This document shows positions 6,474 to 12,441 of a stretch of DNA of 12,441 nt, piece by piece. Origin of the DNA: a bacterium. Its GTDB lineage: Bacteria; Cyanobacteriota; Vampirovibrionia; Gastranaerophilales; Gastranaerophilaceae. A model generated the notes under the pieces. That model saw only the letters and a list, made by a program, of their open reading frames with translations. It ran no database searches and had not been told where the DNA came from. The DNA lies in contig JAFSWA010000044.1 in assembly GCA_017444705.1 (NCBI GenBank), positions 1 through 12,441 of the forward strand, in the 5' to 3' direction. Each line of letters opens with the position of its first letter. The first letter of the stretch is position 1. A program made the position numbers and the translations under genes.

Positions 6474-6560
6474 TTTCCTCTCCTAAAAACTTGCCATCGG
6501 CAACTTTTTTTCTTCGGCAGTGTCTCCCCTAATTTTTAAGGGAGGGTTGGGTTGGAGTAA
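6474..6560. repeat. Composite two-hairpin intergenic repeat
   Basis: CCTCTCCT is followed by a hairpin TTGCC (6491-6495) / GGCAA (6499-6503) with a T run, then a second hairpin CTCCCCTAA (6524-6532) / TTAAGGGAG (6536-6544) with one mismatch, and GGTTGGGTTGGAG. The plan of CCTCTC, short stem, CTCCCC/GGGAG stem resembles structured intergenic repeats seen in gut bacteria. The CTCCCC stem recalls the one at 43-61. No coding frame is seen. Confidence 0.45.
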
Positions 6561-6590
6561 ATTTCCCAAGCCAGGCATATTTTTGTTATA

Positions 6591-6621
6591 AAAAATGCCC
6601 CGCAAGCTAAGCTGCGGGGCA
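6591..6621 (-). terminator. Intrinsic terminator of the HU gene
   Basis: TGCCCCGC (6596-6603) pairs perfectly with GCGGGGCA (6614-6621); inside, AGC (6605-6607) pairs with GCT (6611-6613) after a one-base bulge. On the minus strand the stem runs into a T tract (complement of A 6591-6595), 20 bases past the HU stop. A shorter T run on the other side may give bidirectional action. Confidence 0.9.
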
Positions 6622-6640
6622 AATTTTTGTTTTCAAAGAA

Positions 6641-6916
6641 CTATTTATTAACAGTATCTTTGAATCTTTTTCCTGCTGAGAATACAGGTACAGTTTTTGC
6701 AGCAATTTTAATTGCTTTACCTGTTTGAGGGTTACGACCTGTTCTTGCAGCTCTTTTTCTTGCTTCAAAAGTACCGAAACCAACTAATGTTACTTTCTTT
6801 CCTTTTGATACAGTTGTTTGAACTGTTGACATGAAGCAATTGATTACTTCAGCAGCTTCTTTTTGTGAAACTTTTGCGCATTTTGCGACTTCTTGTACTA
6901 ATTCTTCTTTGTTCAT
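6641..6916 (-). CDS. hup: DNA-binding protein HU
   Basis: This 91-residue protein is of standard HU length and has the typical helical N-terminal half (MNKEELVQEVAKCAKVSQKE), the turn GFGTFEARKR (46-55), the DNA-bending arm GRNPQTGK (60-67, with the intercalating Pro63), and the end PVFSAGKRFKDTVNK. HU dimers bend and compact DNA with little sequence preference. IHF is less likely because the gene stands alone and the sequence fits HU throughout. The start has AAGGA (6924-6928) seven bases upstream. The gene is monocistronic, with a strong promoter (6949-6976) and terminator (6591-6621), as expected for an abundant protein. Confidence 0.97.
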   Translation of the reverse strand: MNKEELVQEVAKCAKVSQKEAAEVINCFMSTVQTTVSKGKKVTLVGFGTFEARKRAARTGRNPQTGKAIKIAAKTVPVFSAGKRFKDTVNK

Positions 6917-6948
6917 AGTAGAATCCTTTCCTTTAAACTACAAGTATT

Positions 6949-6976
6949 ATTATAGCTATATTTTTAATAAATGCAA
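6949..6976 (-). promoter_or_regulatory. Promoter of the HU gene
   Basis: On the minus strand, TTGCAT (6971-6976), a 16-bp spacer and a perfect TATAAT (6949-6954) make a good sigma-70 promoter; the leader would be about 25 bases. The hexamer TACTTG occurs at 6974-6979, overlapping the -35, and again at 6941-6946 near the start point, which may be an operator pair. Confidence 0.7.
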
Positions 6977-7185
6977 GTACTTTTTTCATACTATACCTGA
7001 AAAAATGACATTTTGGAATAAAACTCAATAAATTCAATACTTTCAGCTCACAAATTCGCCATTTCTTATGTAAAAAAAGATTAATTTAATGTTAAAATTA
7101 TTAAGATTTGTCAAAATTTTCCTATTTTTTAGACTGTTTTTGTTAATTTTTACATGCCTTTATTTAATTTCGGCATGGTTTTGTA
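6977..7185. other. Gene-free A+T-rich stretch between HU and the protease
   Basis: Apart from the two flanking promoters this stretch has one notable item: the inverted repeat CATGCC (7153-7158) / GGCATG (7172-7177) with a 13-base loop, ending nine bases before the -35 box of the protease gene. It could be an operator or, with the following GGTTTTG, a weak hairpin. No gene, tRNA or dispersed repeat was recognised. Confidence 0.45.
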
Positions 7186-7214
7186 TTGAAAATTTTTTAA
7201 TAAAATGTTATCCT
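7186..7214 (+). promoter_or_regulatory. Candidate promoter of the M50-like protease gene
   Basis: TTGAAA (7186-7191), a 17-bp spacer and TATCCT (7209-7214) precede the ATG at 7235 by about 20 bases. An alternative -10, TAAAAT (7201-7206), has no good -35 partner. Confidence 0.45.
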
Positions 7215-7234
7215 TTGTGAAAAAGGAAGTATAG

Positions 7235-7885
7235 ATGTTTATTTTGACTCTTTTATCAGATCCGAGATTCTATATTTTTTGGATAACAATATCGATATTT
7301 TCAACCTGTATTCATGAGTTTGCACATGCAATTACCGCATATTGGCAAGGAGATGACACAGCAAAATTAATGGGCAGATTTACTCTTAATCCAATGGTTC
7401 ATATGGGAAAAGTTTCATTGCTCTGTCTTTTATTTTTTGGGTTATGTTGGGGACTTTGTCCGGTAAACCCCAACAAATTAAAACATTCATACTCTGATGC
7501 GGTTGTTTCTTTTGCGGGACCATTGTCAAATATTATTATATCTTTCATTTTTTCTATACTTTATTGTTATTTTTCAAAATACGAAAACACTTCAATAATT
7601 ATGAATAATTTTATTTATTTTTGCTGGATTGGTGCGTATTCCGAATTTGTAATCGGGATTTTCAATCTTATTCCTGTTCCGCCTCTTGACGGAAGTAAAA
7701 TTTTTGAATACATAGTACCAAAGGTTAAACCGATTTATTGTAATATGGGTAATAACGGACTTTTTGCACTTTTTTTGATTTTATGTGTATTTGAACCGAT
7801 TAATAATATGCTTTGGGAAAGCGGAGTCGTTTTCGTTAATGCGGTTTCTTATTTGTATTATTCCATAACGGCTTTGATACATTAA
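7235..7885 (+). CDS. Site-2-protease-like M50 membrane metalloprotease
   Basis: This 216-residue integral membrane protein carries the zinc motif HEFAH (27-31) in the first hydrophobic segment and the second metal site NLIPVPPLDGSKI (144-156, D152), the paired signature of family M50. Also visible are LNPMVHMG (51-58) and FAGPLSN (93-99), both typical of the small M50 subgroup with a minimal core and no PDZ domain, unlike RseP. Such enzymes cut substrates within the membrane; the substrate here is unknown. Hydrophobic segments lie near 12-35, 60-75, 88-113, 125-147 and 174-190. AAAGGAAG (7222-7229) supports the start. It is followed 106 bp later by a pseudokinase gene on the same strand with no terminator seen between, so co-transcription is possible, but a functional link is only a guess. 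Confidence 0.92.
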   Translation: MFILTLLSDPRFYIFWITISIFSTCIHEFAHAITAYWQGDDTAKLMGRFTLNPMVHMGKVSLLCLLFFGLCWGLCPVNPNKLKHSYSDAVVSFAGPLSNIIISFIFSILYCYFSKYENTSIIMNNFIYFCWIGAYSEFVIGIFNLIPVPPLDGSKIFEYIVPKVKPIYCNMGNNGLFALFLILCVFEPINNMLWESGVVFVNAVSYLYYSITALIH

Positions 7886-7991
7886 TTTTACCTTAAATCA
7901 ATAAACAATATTTTATTTTTCTCATCTGTTTGTATGATTTTTATACAACATACTTTAAAAAAAACTCAAAAAAGTGTTAAATAAAGGAAGT

Positions 7992-9104
7992 ATGAGTATA
8001 TTTTCATTTCTGTTTAAAAAAAATAAATTATCACAACTTGAACAATTTCCCGATGCGGTAATTGTATTTTCAAAAGATTTTGAATTATTAAAATATAATT
8101 CTTATGCAAAAAGGCTTTTGAATCTTGACGGGAAATCCGATGAAGATTTAAGGCCCGAAAATCTTTTTGACTGTGATTTTAATTTATTATCAAATGAACT
8201 TTTGGAAGAAAATAACATCTGTACTTTAAAACTGAAAGACTCCGATGTTTTTGTCGAAATTAAAGCCTCAAACAAAAACCCCGAACAGATTTATTTTTCA
8301 CTTAGAGATGTTACTCAAAAACACAAAACTATAACATCTTTTATGACTGAATATGAGACTTCAAAAAAAATAAACAGGACAAAAAATAATCTTTTGGTAA
8401 AACTTTCAACCGAACTATTGTCACCGCTGCACTCAATAACAGGTTTTTCACAAGCTATGTTAGAAGGTCTTAGCGGAAAAATTGACGAAAAACAGAAAAA
8501 ATACCTTAATGTAATAAATCAAAACGCATTTGAACTGCTGAATTTTTTAGATAAATTAATAGAAGGTGCAAAATTAGAATCAAATAACTATGATTTTGAA
8601 TTTAAAGTATTTGATGTAATTGATGCTGTTGACAATACTGTTAAAGATTTCAAAGAGCAATTTGATAACTATAAGTTTGAAGTTGACAGTTCCTCACTTG
8701 AAAAAAGAACCGTTTATACGGATAGTAATGTTTTAAAGAAAATTATAAAATATATGACGGCTAATTTGATAAAGGACAACGACTACGGAGCCGTTTCAAT
8801 TAAACTTGAAAATCCGCTAATCGAAGAAGTTCAAAAACAGGGTCTAAGTGCTAATGAAACATCTCAGCCAAAGGATTTTCTTCATATAGAAATTCTTTCC
8901 GATAAAAATTGTCCGAAATATCCGCCAGAATTGAGCATTTTTGAAATATATCCGCAATTGGAATTGAATGAGAAAAAAGAAGTAATTAATAATTTACCGC
9001 TTTACAATGCATTTTTACTTAGTAAATACCTAAAAATTAAAATTTCATCAAAATATCAGGGTAAAAAAGGATTTGATATTTATTTGAATATTGAAAAGCC
9101 ATAA
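7992..9104 (+). CDS. PAS/histidine-kinase-like protein, predicted pseudokinase
   Basis: This protein has 370 residues from the ATG at 7992; an in-frame GTG at 7974 would add six but lacks a ribosome site, while AAAGGAAG (7983-7990) sits very close to the ATG. Residues 15-110 look like a PAS domain (FPDAVIVFSKD...FSLRDVTQK). Residues 125-200 follow the dimerisation/phospho-acceptor helix pair of histidine kinases, but the H-box reads STELLSPLHSI, with Thr140 where the His of S-H-E-L-R-T-P-L belongs. In the ATPase-like region one Asn survives (N258 in TANLIK), but the G1 box (DxGxG) is replaced by SDKNCPKYPPEL and the G2 box by NNLPLYNAFLLSKYLKI. It should therefore neither bind ATP normally nor autophosphorylate. 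No transmembrane segment is seen. A role as a scaffold or as a regulator of another kinase is an inference. Confidence 0.85.
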   Translation: MSIFSFLFKKNKLSQLEQFPDAVIVFSKDFELLKYNSYAKRLLNLDGKSDEDLRPENLFDCDFNLLSNELLEENNICTLKLKDSDVFVEIKASNKNPEQIYFSLRDVTQKHKTITSFMTEYETSKKINRTKNNLLVKLSTELLSPLHSITGFSQAMLEGLSGKIDEKQKKYLNVINQNAFELLNFLDKLIEGAKLESNNYDFEFKVFDVIDAVDNTVKDFKEQFDNYKFEVDSSSLEKRTVYTDSNVLKKIIKYMTANLIKDNDYGAVSIKLENPLIEEVQKQGLSANETSQPKDFLHIEILSDKNCPKYPPELSIFEIYPQLELNEKKEVINNLPLYNAFLLSKYLKIKISSKYQGKKGFDIYLNIEKP

Positions 9105-9243
9105 TATAATTTTACTTTTAACAGTCTGCTAATCTGAAATAAATATTATGTAAAGTTTTGTTAAATAAATTTACTTAATTTTAGCAACTTTTCATCTTTA
9201 CATGTTTTAGGATAAATGTAAAAAGGTAAAGAAGGTATAAAAT

Positions 9244-9768
9244 ATGATTGGTTCAATTCCCTGTAATCCGGCAACTTATGCCGTAAAAAAAGTAGCTTTT
9301 AAAGGCGATGCTCTCACTGAAATTGAAACAGCATCCCCAAAAACCGAAACAACATCTGAAAAAACAGAAACGGCAAAAATTAATCCAGAAAGTATAAGAA
9401 ACAGTGCTGATAAAATTGCCAACAGTGTAGATGCGGTAACTGACGGTATTGACAGAACAACAAACAGTGTAACGAATGCCGTAACAAAGACAACAGGTGC
9501 ATTTACTCTTATCTGCGGTGCTTTCAGTAAATTAATTCCAACTCCCGTCAAAGATTTCTTTGCTACTCCTCAATTTACAAAAAACGAAGCCGGCGAGATG
9601 ATTCCCCTGATGAAAAAAGGCTCAGACGGTATTGAAAGAGCTGTAAGAAAATTTAACATGAAAAATACCGCAATTGCACTTGGTATTACGGCGGCTTTAA
9701 TTACGGCTTATACTATATATAAAAATATTAAAAATAAAGCAAAGCCAAAAGAAAAAATTGAAGCATAA
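9244..9768 (+). CDS. Hypothetical tail-anchored protein with VAFKG motif
   Basis: I do not recognise a family for this 174-residue protein. The start has GAAGGT (9231-9236) seven bases upstream. The N-terminus has no signal peptide but includes KKVAFKGD (15-22), a short motif that I associate, without certainty, with many Gastranaerophilales proteins. Residues 27-45 are a Thr/Glu/Lys-rich linker with three TET-type repeats. Residues 48-90 form a probable amphipathic helix with a recurring Asn-Ser-hydrophobic pattern (NSADKIANSVDAVTDG, RTTNSVTNAVTKT), as in coiled-coil or membrane-surface helices. Residues 86-105 are mildly hydrophobic, 142-159 form a strong membrane helix (TAIALGITAALITAYTIY), and a very basic tail (160-172) follows, which suggests a membrane anchor with the C-terminus in the cytoplasm. 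A strong terminator follows directly, so it ends its own transcript. Confidence 0.8.
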   Translation: MIGSIPCNPATYAVKKVAFKGDALTEIETASPKTETTSEKTETAKINPESIRNSADKIANSVDAVTDGIDRTTNSVTNAVTKTTGAFTLICGAFSKLIPTPVKDFFATPQFTKNEAGEMIPLMKKGSDGIERAVRKFNMKNTAIALGITAALITAYTIYKNIKNKAKPKEKIEA

Positions 9769-9776
9769 CAGATTTT

Positions 9777-9808
9777 AGAAGTACGGTATTTAACCGTACT
9801 TCTTTTTT
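9777..9808 (+). terminator. Intrinsic terminator after the tail-anchored protein gene
   Basis: GAAGTACGGT (9778-9787) pairs perfectly with ACCGTACTTC (9793-9802) around a 5-base loop, extended by A9777-T9803, followed by T9803-9808. It starts nine bases after the stop codon. Confidence 0.92.
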
Positions 9809-9867
9809 AATCAAATTACAAAAATTTAAAAAATATAAAATTCTTATTATATAATTAGCAAAATTTT

Positions 9868-9876
9868 TGGTATAAT
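9868..9876 (+). promoter_or_regulatory. Extended -10 promoter of cysE, leaderless geometry
   Basis: TGGTATAAT is a perfect TATAAT with a TGn extension, identical in form to the one at the GAF-GGDEF-HD-GYP gene. The last T is at 9876 and the cysE ATG begins at 9883, so the expected start point (5-9 bases after the -10) falls on or next to the A of the ATG. No ribosome site exists between. The -35 region is A+T-rich without a clear box. Confidence 0.65.
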
Positions 9877-9882
9877 AAACTT

Positions 9883-10527
9883 ATGTTCAACTATATAAAA
9901 GTAATTTGCGAAGATATTAATACCATATACAAAAAAGACCCCGCTGCAAAAAATATTTTTGAGGTGCTTTTTTGCTACCCCGGTTTACATGCACTAATTA
10001 TGCACAGAATCGCTCATAAATTAAAAAATTGGCATATCCCGTTTATCCCGAGACTGATTTCACAATTTTCAAGATTTATAACAGGTATAGAAATTCACCC
10101 CGGAGCTTCAATAGGCAAAAGATTTTTTATAGACCACGGAATGGGTGTTGTTATCGGAGAAACAACAATTATCGGAAATGATGTGCTTTTATATCAAGGA
10201 GTAACTCTTGGCGGGACAGGTAAAGAATCCGGCAAAAGACACCCGACAATAGGTGATTTTGTAACAATAGGGGCGGGTGCAAAAGTTTTGGGAGCAATAA
10301 ATGTCGGTTCAAATTCCCAAATAGGTGCCGGTTCAGTCGTAATAGACAACGTTCCCGAACACTCAACCGTTGTCGGAATTCCCGGAAGAGTTGTTCAACA
10401 AAGGGTTTTCATTCAAGGTGAACTTTCTCACAACAAAATCCCCGACCCTGTTTCTTGCCAGATGAATCGTATGAAATATGAAATTGAAGAATTAAAAGAA
10501 ATCCTGAAACGTAATAATATTAACTGA
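9883..10527 (+). CDS. cysE: Serine O-acetyltransferase (EpsC/CysE type)
   Basis: This enzyme of 214 residues transfers acetyl from acetyl-CoA to L-serine, giving O-acetylserine for cysteine synthesis in the cytoplasm. The helical N-terminus (1-65) includes DPAAKNIFEVLFCYPG, then the left-handed beta-helix runs from GIEIHPGASIG (68-78) through FIDHGMGVVIGET (82-93, with the catalytic Asp84-His85), LLYQGVTLGGTGK (102-114), KRHPTIGD (118-125) and the closing GIPGRVV (165-171), then a helical tail. The length matches the short EpsC-type enzymes rather than the roughly 270-residue enterobacterial CysE. No cysK gene is adjacent. The ATG has no ribosome site upstream; TATAAT lies six bases before it, so the mRNA is probably leaderless. 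No other in-frame start with a good site was found near by. Confidence 0.96.
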   Translation: MFNYIKVICEDINTIYKKDPAAKNIFEVLFCYPGLHALIMHRIAHKLKNWHIPFIPRLISQFSRFITGIEIHPGASIGKRFFIDHGMGVVIGETTIIGNDVLLYQGVTLGGTGKESGKRHPTIGDFVTIGAGAKVLGAINVGSNSQIGAGSVVIDNVPEHSTVVGIPGRVVQQRVFIQGELSHNKIPDPVSCQMNRMKYEIEELKEILKRNNIN

Positions 10528-10640
10528 TTTTTAAAAATATTAAGTTTTATTAAGCTAATTTGTATATATTTTAGCAATATTTTTTATATATCTGTTTTTA
10601 TATAGATGTACGGATTAAATATTTTAAAAGGAGTATTAAA
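10528..10640. other. A+T-rich spacer between cysE and the large repeat protein
   Basis: GCTAA (10554-10558) and TTAGC (10571-10575) could form a weak hairpin followed by a T-rich run, perhaps the cysE terminator. TTTTAGCAA (10569-10577) is also found at 9179-9187 at a similar distance upstream of the tail-anchored gene. TATATAG (10599-10605) is a possible -10 without a clear -35. All of these are weak. Confidence 0.3.
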
Positions 10641-12441
10641 ATGAGCTTAGTAAACGCACTTCAAAACGGACAAAAGGTTACATCATTACCCACAAATGCT
10701 AATGTAACAATCAACACAGGCGACGGACATTCAACTATTAAAGTTACGGCTAAAAACGCATCAATTGATACTGGCTGCGGCGATCAAGACATAACTGCAA
10801 TTGTATCAAATGACTTATCTATCGATACAGGGCTTTGCGGAGAAGATAAAATCAACGCAGTTGTTGGCGGTAATGCGGAAATAACCACAAGAGAAGATAA
10901 TGACATCATCAATTTGCAAGTTGGCGGCAATTTTGCAATTGAAGCAGGAATGAATCACCCTGAATGCGGTGCGGAAGAAGATGATGATATAGTTCTTGTA
11001 AAAGGCAATTTAGATAAAACAGACGGACAGAACTATGTTTCAACAGGTCAAGGCAAAGACAACGTAAGAATTATTGCAAATAACGTTGATGTTAAAAAAG
11101 CTGACGGAGAATTAGTCTTAGGCTTCTTCGGTGATGACTATAATGTAAATTCAGACGCAAGCAAAAATACAATCGGATTCTGGGGCGATAATGTTGATAT
11201 TAATATCACAGGCAGAGGACCTCAGGACATTAAGACATTAGACTTCTCATTTGAAGAAGGCAAATTTACAGACTTCGGATTTGAAGATTTGCTTGAACAA
11301 GAAACATATATGGGCAGTTCATATGACACTGTTGTAACTGAAAAATTAACAGGAAAAGACAATCTTGATGAAGTTGCAGGCAAATATAACTTGACTGATG
11401 CACAAAAAACTCAATTAAGAGAACTTGACTTAACAAAACAAACAGCAAAAGGAAATCCATATTACTTGTTGTACAAAAAAGGCGACAATTATGAAATCGG
11501 ATACAGAGATGATAAGAATAATGTTTATACACTTGACGGTAAGAAAGTAACGACTTCATCAAGCAAAACAACAACATCTAATAAAATCACATCATCACAT
11601 ACAAATAAAAAAGGTGTAACAACGGTAACAGGAAAGAAAACAACAACAACTACCACTACAAGTAATGATTTGGAAAATGTAGCTGACTTAGATGTTGAAA
11701 GAGAAAAAGAAGTTACAACAGAAACTACAAAAACTGATTACTACAATATAAACGGAGTTAAAAACGTAAATATTAACTTCTTAAACAACGGAAAATACAA
11801 TGTCGGTATTACAGCAAGTGACGGATATGTAAATATTAACGGGCAAAATGCTTGCAACAACGATATAGTTCAAAATATAGTTGTCAGAGGCGGATATATA
11901 GTCAAAGATTCCGAAAAAACAACTGATGTTTCAAAAATAATGGAAAAACTTTCATTAAGTGCAGGCGACATTAAAAAGAATACAAAAACGACATCATCAT
12001 CAAGTACATACAGCTACAAATACAAAGATCCGTTGATATTGGATACAAACAAAGACGGTATGGTTTCAACCATAAAAACAAATACAAACTACGGTATTGA
12101 TATAACAGGAAACGGTATCGCAGACGGAGCAGCAACAGGCGGAGACAAAATGTTGGCAATGTCAGACCTGAACAAAAACGGAAAAATTGACGGTGCAGAA
12201 GTATTCGGTAACGAAACAGTAAGTCCGTTCACAGGTAAAAAATTAAATGCAGCTAACGGTTTTGAAGCATTGAAACAAATCGCTCAAGAAGCAAAAGAAT
12301 ACACAGGCATTGACTGTATGAACGGTTCTAAGGTTGATGTTCAAAAACTTCAAAAAGCTTTAGCAAAAATCGGTGTAAACCTTGGTTTTGTCAGCGATGA
12401 TAACGTAAAAGATCTTGAAAACTTATACGGTGTAAAAGAAA
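10641..12441 (+). CDS. Large repeat protein with EF-hand-like calcium module (partial)
   Basis: Open from the ATG to the window edge: 600 codons, with the C-terminus missing. AAAAGGAG (10626-10633) seven bases upstream supports the start. No signal peptide is seen (MSLVNALQNGQKVTSLP). Residues 19-201 hold about nine degenerate repeats of 17-25 residues, roughly N-x-x-I-x-T-G-x-G-x-D-x-I-x-x-x-V-x-G, resembling an RTX-like beta-roll or beta-helix. Residues 302-342 are a Thr/Ser/Lys linker with a run of seven Thr. Residues 366-420 contain more beta-rich Asn-rich sequence. Residues 463-525 match the tail module of large secreted calcium-binding proteins: DPLILDTNKDG, then DITGNGIADG, then DLNKNGKIDGAE (509-520, a full 12-residue EF-hand loop) and VFGNE. 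This suggests a secreted or surface calcium-stabilised protein, perhaps exported by a type I system whose signal would lie beyond the window. Adhesin, toxin or structural roles cannot be told apart. Confidence 0.88.
   Translation, partial: MSLVNALQNGQKVTSLPTNANVTINTGDGHSTIKVTAKNASIDTGCGDQDITAIVSNDLSIDTGLCGEDKINAVVGGNAEITTREDNDIINLQVGGNFAIEAGMNHPECGAEEDDDIVLVKGNLDKTDGQNYVSTGQGKDNVRIIANNVDVKKADGELVLGFFGDDYNVNSDASKNTIGFWGDNVDINITGRGPQDIKTLDFSFEEGKFTDFGFEDLLEQETYMGSSYDTVVTEKLTGKDNLDEVAGKYNLTDAQKTQLRELDLTKQTAKGNPYYLLYKKGDNYEIGYRDDKNNVYTLDGKKVTTSSSKTTTSNKITSSHTNKKGVTTVTGKKTTTTTTTSNDLENVADLDVEREKEVTTETTKTDYYNINGVKNVNINFLNNGKYNVGITASDGYVNINGQNACNNDIVQNIVVRGGYIVKDSEKTTDVSKIMEKLSLSAGDIKKNTKTTSSSSTYSYKYKDPLILDTNKDGMVSTIKTNTNYGIDITGNGIADGAATGGDKMLAMSDLNKNGKIDGAEVFGNETVSPFTGKKLNAANGFEALKQIAQEAKEYTGIDCMNGSKVDVQKLQKALAKIGVNLGFVSDDNVKDLENLYGVKE
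10695..11243 (+). repeat. Protein-level repeat array of about 19 residues
   Basis: Within the partial gene, consecutive units such as NASIDTGCGDQDITAIVS, NDLSIDTGLCGEDKINAVV and NAEITTREDNDIINLQVGG align on Asn, Ile, Thr-Gly, Asp and Ile/Val positions. Later units (for example NVDINITGRGPQDIKTLDF) are more diverged. The DNA copies are diverged, so this is an old array conserved as protein. Confidence 0.55.

Noticed and set aside
6831..7031. Plus-strand frame over the HU start and promoter
   Set aside because: It crosses the HU coding start and a strong promoter, has no ribosome site and no recognisable protein features.
10554..10590. GCTAA/TTAGC hairpin as a firm cysE terminator
   Set aside because: Only five base pairs with a 12-base loop and weak stability; kept as a note in the spacer entry.

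Overview
The window is A+T-rich bacterial DNA with short intergenic spacers, mostly clear Shine-Dalgarno (SD) sites, and intergenic DNA salted with small structured repeats. The gene set (groES-groEL, HU, an EpsC-type serine acetyltransferase, c-di-GMP proteins), the base composition and an N-terminal 'VAFKG' motif in one unknown protein suggest an uncultured, probably animal-gut bacterium such as the Gastranaerophilales (Melainabacteria, the non-photosynthetic sister of Cyanobacteria). This placement is inferred from general familiarity with such genomes. No marker gene in the window proves it.

Left part (1-4448). A terminator-like hairpin and dispersed repeats are followed by three minus-strand genes: an unknown Lys-rich 188-residue protein, a receiver-like/GGDEF protein with an altered active-site motif (GDEEF), and a 617-residue GAF-GGDEF-HD-GYP protein whose phosphodiesterase residues are intact. 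The two c-di-GMP genes are separated by about 375 bp of repeat-bearing DNA and each has its own recognisable promoter.

Middle part (4449-7885). groES and groEL form a tight plus-strand operon ending at a strong terminator. A single HU gene follows on the minus strand with its own terminator and a good promoter. Next, on the plus strand, is a small M50/site-2-protease-like membrane metalloprotease.

Right part (7992-12441). All genes are on the plus strand: a PAS plus histidine-kinase-like protein that has lost the phospho-accepting histidine and the ATP-binding glycine boxes (a predicted pseudokinase); an unknown tail-anchored 174-residue protein; a serine O-acetyltransferase (cysE) whose promoter -10 box lies so close to the ATG that its mRNA is probably leaderless; and the first 600 codons of a large protein that runs off the window. 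That last protein has an N-terminal array of about 19-residue beta-roll-like repeats, a Thr/Ser/Lys-rich linker and a C-terminal EF-hand-like calcium-binding module of the kind found in large secreted RTX-associated proteins.

Functionally the window combines housekeeping (folding, nucleoid, cysteine synthesis) with signalling (c-di-GMP turnover, intramembrane proteolysis, a pseudokinase) and one probable surface or secreted protein. No tRNA, rRNA, CRISPR array, insertion sequence or phage gene was seen. The least conventional items are the partial repeat protein, the pseudokinase, the GDEEF protein and the leaderless cysE.
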